A DNA stretch of 10,395 nucleotides, from assembly GCA_016794445.1 (NCBI GenBank), contig JAEUKC010000036.1:1-10395 (forward strand), read 5' to 3'. The position numbers were made by a program, and so were the translations under genes. Below the pieces are notes generated by a model. It did no database searches. It saw only the letters and a list, made by a program, of their open reading frames with translations, and was not told the DNA's origin. The stretch comes from JADJMO01 sp016794445 (GTDB lineage: Bacteria; Myxococcota_A; Polyangia; Polyangiales; JADJMO01). Below, in pieces: positions 7,732 through 10,395 of the stretch; position 1 is the first letter of the stretch, and the number at the start of each line of letters is the position of its first letter.

Positions 7732-8967
7732 ATGGACGTGTCGCTGGTCCTCACCCACGACTGCAACCTCGGCTGCAGCTACTGCTACACGGGCGCCAAG
7801 TTCCGCAAGCGCATGCCGCGCGAGACCGCGGATCAGGCGCTCGACCTCGCGTTCGCGCACGGCCCGGCGGCGGTGCAACTCTCATACTTCGGCGGCGAGC
7901 CCACCCTCGAGCTGCCGCTGCTGCTCGAGGTGGCCACCGAGGCAAGACGCCGCGCCGAGGCGCAGGGCACCAAGCTCGTCCAGACGGTGACCACCAACGG
8001 CACGCTGCTCGACGCCGACGCCATCCGCCGCCTCTACGCGCTCGACTTCTACATCGCGCTCTCCATCGACGGGGTGCGCGCGGCGCACGAGGTCAACCGC
8101 CCGCAGATGGGCGGTGCTTCGAGCTTCGACGCCGTGGAGCGCTGTCTGCGCCTCCTGGTCGAGGCCGGCCAGCCGTTCGAGACGATCAGCGTGGTCACCC
8201 CGAAGAGCGCGCCGTTCCTCGGGGAGAGCGTCGAGTACCTGTTCGAGGCCGGCGTGCCCCGCGTGTCGCTCAACCCCTGCTACGAGGCCGCGTGGGACGA
8301 CGAGGCGCTCGCGACGTGGGAATCGGGCCTCGAGCGCGCGGCAGACGCGATGGCCCGCTGGATGCGCGCCGGGCGGACGGTGAGCGTGTCGACGCTCGAC
8401 AACAAGATCCTCGCCGCGCTCAAGGGTGGGCTCGGCCACGAGGACAAGTGCAAGCTCGGCGATGGGTTCGTGGCGGTGTCCCCCGACGGGCACCTCTACC
8501 CGTGCGAGCGGCTCGTCGCGGAGGACGATCGTCCGGACGATCGCGTCGGTCACGTGTCCACCGGGATCGAGCGGCCCAAGGTCGCGTGCCTGCGCCCCGA
8601 CATCGGCGAGGACCGCCACGCGGTGAACGAGGAGTGCGCGACGTGCGCGGAGAAGTTCCGCTGCGCGGCCAGCTGCGCGTGCGCCAACCGCGCGGAGACG
8701 GGGAGCCTGCAGGTCGCGGGCGGTGTGCAGTGCTGGCACGAGAAGACCACCGCCCGCATCGCCGACCGCATGGCCGAGTCGCTGTTCGCGGACCTGGATC
8801 CGGTGTTCCTGCGCTGGTTCTACGGCCGCATGGGCATCGACGCCGACCTGCTCGCCGCGAAGATCCGGAGCGGCGAGCTGCAGGTGCCCGCGCTGCGCAC
8901 GGACGCGAAGGCGATCGGCGCCATCGCGCGCCGCAAGGACGGCAAGCGCGCGCTGCGGGTGATCTGA
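7732..8967 (+). CDS. Radical SAM/SPASM domain protein
   Basis: A 411-residue iron-sulfur enzyme. The SAM cluster motif CNLGCSYC (Cys11, 15, 18) lies at the very N-terminus and GGEP (54-57) binds the SAM methionine amine. TTNGTLL (87-93) and ALSIDG (109-114) are further radical SAM barrel marks. The C-terminal SPASM signature is complete: Cys240, Gly253 and Cys258 (GHLYPC), then Cys302-x2-Cys305-x5-Cys311-x3-Cys315, and Cys334. It should hold two auxiliary 4Fe-4S clusters. SPASM enzymes such as anaerobic sulfatase maturases and RiPP maturases modify peptide or protein side chains through a deoxyadenosyl radical. No sulfatase, precursor peptide, RRE domain or transporter is visible beside it, so the substrate is unknown. 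The ATG at 7732 is the first start after an in-frame TAG (7720) and has no clear ribosome binding site. The 321-residue protein follows on the same strand 125 bases later. Confidence 0.92.
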   Translation: MDVSLVLTHDCNLGCSYCYTGAKFRKRMPRETADQALDLAFAHGPAAVQLSYFGGEPTLELPLLLEVATEARRRAEAQGTKLVQTVTTNGTLLDADAIRRLYALDFYIALSIDGVRAAHEVNRPQMGGASSFDAVERCLRLLVEAGQPFETISVVTPKSAPFLGESVEYLFEAGVPRVSLNPCYEAAWDDEALATWESGLERAADAMARWMRAGRTVSVSTLDNKILAALKGGLGHEDKCKLGDGFVAVSPDGHLYPCERLVAEDDRPDDRVGHVSTGIERPKVACLRPDIGEDRHAVNEECATCAEKFRCAASCACANRAETGSLQVAGGVQCWHEKTTARIADRMAESLFADLDPVFLRWFYGRMGIDADLLAAKIRSGELQVPALRTDAKAIGAIARRKDGKRALRVI

Positions 8968-8994
8968 GCCTCGATCGCCGGTCGAGAAAGGTCC

Positions 8995-9026
8995 TGCGCA
9001 ATTCGCGCAACCGCGGATCTGCGCAA
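8995..9026. promoter_or_regulatory. TGCGCAA repeats in the leader of the next gene
   Basis: TGCGCAA occurs at 8995-9001 and 9020-9026, with CGCGCAA between them (9004-9010). TGCGC (8995-8999) and GCGCA (9005-9009) also form a 5-bp inverted repeat. An AT-richer stretch (about 9024-9050) follows, which is unusual in this DNA. Together this looks like a regulatory region for the TTG-start gene at 9093; no convincing -35/-10 pair could be named. Confidence 0.35.
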
Positions 9027-9092
9027 ACAATCAAATCTGCACGTTTCCTCGGATGGCCCGTCCGTTGCGAAGGCGCCGCGCGGAGGTGTGCC

Positions 9093-10058
9093 TTGAGCGA
9101 ACCGTTGATCCACCGCGCCCAGGAAGAGACCGACGACGTGACCCTGCGCCGCGAGGCCGAGCTGCACCTCGAGCAGCACGTCGGCCTGCAGGTCGTGGCC
9201 GAGCTCCTGGTCCACCTGCGCAAGCGCCAGCTCCCCTGGTGGTCGGCCGAGGACCTGCGGGCCGCGTTCGGGGCACGCGAGCGCCTCCAGTGGCTCAGGG
9301 ATCGACCGGACCTGCGGGCGCACGTCGTGGCCACGCTCACGCAGCTGCCGCTCCGCGCGGCGCGCAAGAAGTCGCCGCAGCTCCAGGCCGAGCTCGTCGA
9401 GGCGTTTGTCGAGGACGGCGACGTCAGCGCGCGCCAGTTCGAGGAGGCCTTCGATCCGTTCGATCTGGTGGTGTACGGCCCCGCGACCGAGCTCTTCCGG
9501 CGTGCGCGTGAACGGATGCCCCTCGAGGACCCGGAGACCGCGGGCATCGTCGGGGCGCTGCTCGCGAGCGCGCTCGCCGATCGCAGCGCGCGCGGCCTCC
9601 GGCGCACGCCTCTCTTGTCGGCGTGGGAGGTGCGCGCGGCGATCCCGACCGCGGTCTGGCAGACGCGGATCCCGCTGGCCCTCCGCGCGGCGGTCGACGA
9701 GGCCCGCCTCGCGCGCGAGCGCGCCGGCGAGGTGTTCACGAGCAAGCAGGAGCTCGCCCTCGTGACCCCCGACGCGATCGTCCAGCACGTGCCGATGCCC
9801 GAGCTCCTCGGCGTGCTCGACCTCGTGCAGCGCGCGCTCGGCGCGGAGGCCAAGCCCCGGCGCGAGGCCTCGGCGGTGCGCGTGATCGAGCCGGCGATCG
9901 ATCCCGACGCGTTGCTCGCGGCGATCGCGCGGCGGGCCTCGTCGGCTCCGCCCCCGCCGCCGCGGACGTCGACCCCGCCGCCGCCGCGGACGCGGAACGT
10001 CCCCCGGCACGACCCCGAGAAGACGCAGCCCCGCATCCAGCTGTTCCCGCGGCACTGA
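9093..10058 (+). CDS. Hypothetical protein, 321 residues, TTG start
   Basis: A soluble, mostly helical protein that I do not recognise. The start is the TTG at 9093, with GGAGGT five bases upstream; there is no ATG or GTG in frame nearby before it. Residues 1-245 are rich in Leu, Ala, Arg and Glu, with amphipathic helices such as LHLEQHVGLQVVAELLVHLR and QLQAELVEAFVEDGD, so a repeat-type helical scaffold is possible. The C-terminus (271-321) is a proline-rich, probably disordered tail with two runs of prolines (APPPPPRTSTPPPPRT) and a basic end. No signal peptide, membrane helix or catalytic motif is seen. It follows the radical SAM gene on the same strand, but the 125-base gap and its own leader suggest separate expression. 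Codon use is strongly GC3-rich, supporting a real gene. Confidence 0.78.
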   Translation: MSEPLIHRAQEETDDVTLRREAELHLEQHVGLQVVAELLVHLRKRQLPWWSAEDLRAAFGARERLQWLRDRPDLRAHVVATLTQLPLRAARKKSPQLQAELVEAFVEDGDVSARQFEEAFDPFDLVVYGPATELFRRARERMPLEDPETAGIVGALLASALADRSARGLRRTPLLSAWEVRAAIPTAVWQTRIPLALRAAVDEARLARERAGEVFTSKQELALVTPDAIVQHVPMPELLGVLDLVQRALGAEAKPRREASAVRVIEPAIDPDALLAAIARRASSAPPPPPRTSTPPPPRTRNVPRHDPEKTQPRIQLFPRH

Positions 10059-10075
10059 GGTCGAGGTCTGCCGAA

Positions 10076-10255
10076 TCACCCGCGCGGGGCGAGCCGCAAC
10101 GCGAGCAGGACGAACAGGGCGACGAGGGTGAACGACGCGGCGGCGCGGGGCGAGCCCGTGACCGACGTCGCGAGCGGTGCACCGAGCAACGCGAGGAGGC
10201 CGACGGCGACCCGAGAGAGCGTGTAAGCCCGCGTCCACCGCGCCGTTGTCCGGGC
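10076..10255 (-). pseudogene. Start-less ORF for a two-helix membrane protein
   Basis: Read from 10255 to the TGA at 10078-10076, this frame gives 59 residues with almost every third base G or C. It has two clear hydrophobic segments, SRVAVGLLALLGAPLATSV and ASFTLVALFVLLALRLAP, joined by a short Gly/Pro/Arg loop, like a small helical hairpin. No ATG, GTG or TTG is found in frame before the first helix. The ATG at 10257 and a GTG at 10238 are in the other two frames. It may be a small gene broken by an indel near its N-terminus, use a rare start codon, or be a chance open frame. Confidence 0.35.
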
Positions 10256-10395
10256 ATGCGCCGCAAAGAGGTCCCCGCCCTGCCCCGTCCTGCCCGGCCG
10301 ACGCCGCTCGCTCCGAGCGTCGCGATCGCTCCGCAGGGGTACGCCGCGTGGACCGTGGCCAAGCTCCGCGCGCTCGGCCTCGCGGCCGCGGTCGT
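10256..10395 (+). CDS. 5' end of an unidentified gene, cut by the window
   Basis: An open frame from ATG 10256 to the window edge gives 46 complete codons: MRRKEVPALPRPARP, then a Pro/Ala-rich stretch, then APQGYAAWTVAKLRALGLAAA, which looks like the start of a folded domain. Third positions are nearly all G or C, as in the real genes here. There is no obvious ribosome binding site before the ATG, so the true start could be different. The family cannot be told from this fragment. Confidence 0.5.
   Translation, partial: MRRKEVPALPRPARPTPLAPSVAIAPQGYAAWTVAKLRALGLAAAV

Noticed and set aside
8970..8986. A possible terminator (CTCGA/TCGAG) after the radical SAM gene
   Set aside because: Only five base pairs and no T-run follow.
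7602..9092. The plus-strand extension in frame with the TTG-start protein
   Set aside because: It overlaps the radical SAM gene in another frame, is Arg/Pro/Gly-rich and lacks domains; the ribosome binding site at 9083-9088 marks the true start.
8820..10238. Long minus-strand frames opposite the 321-residue gene
   Set aside because: Translations are dominated by Arg, Ala, Gly and Ser with no recognisable motif and no ribosome binding site; the plus-strand gene explains the region better.

Overview
The window is very GC-rich, and third codon positions of the clear genes are almost all G or C. It carries a PknB-type Ser/Thr kinase with a long proline-rich, membrane-anchored tail, a probable lipoprotein, GTG and TTG start codons and several lineage-restricted-looking proteins. 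This suits a myxobacterium (Myxococcota, perhaps Polyangia). That placement is an inference from style, not from a marker gene.

Left part (1-5067). A promoter-like stretch at 73-100 precedes a 653-residue two-domain protein (123-2084, +). Its N-terminal half is a sugar-phosphate/alcohol-phosphate nucleotidyltransferase and its C-terminal half a histidinol-phosphate-aminotransferase-like PLP enzyme. A strong hairpin terminator (2126-2151) separates it from a convergent pair on the minus strand. That pair is a transmembrane Ser/Thr kinase (5022-3106) whose stop codon overlaps, in a GTGA, the start of an RluA-family pseudouridine synthase (3109-2165), so the two are very probably co-transcribed and translationally coupled.

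Middle part (5068-7538). A 138-base divergent region with an 8-bp hairpin separates the kinase from a probable lipoprotein of unknown function (5161-6345, +). A palindromic repeat lies across the lipoprotein stop codon. Then comes a zinc-ribbon protein with four membrane segments (6571-7209, +), and it meets a convergent 95-residue protein (7493-7206, -) at one shared CTAG that supplies both stop codons.

Right part (7539-10395). The second, inverted copy of the palindromic repeat lies just upstream of a radical SAM/SPASM protein (7732-8967, +) that has every expected cysteine. A short leader with TGCGCAA repeats leads to a 321-residue protein of unknown function that starts with TTG (9093-10058, +). 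The window ends with a possible start-less two-helix membrane ORF on the minus strand (10255-10076) and the 5' end of a further plus-strand gene (10256 to the edge).

No tRNA, rRNA, CRISPR array, transposase or prophage gene was seen. The most interesting items are the nucleotidyltransferase/aminotransferase fusion, the orphan radical SAM/SPASM enzyme in a neighbourhood of uncharacterised small proteins, and the inverted pair of palindromic repeats, one of which may have shortened the lipoprotein gene.
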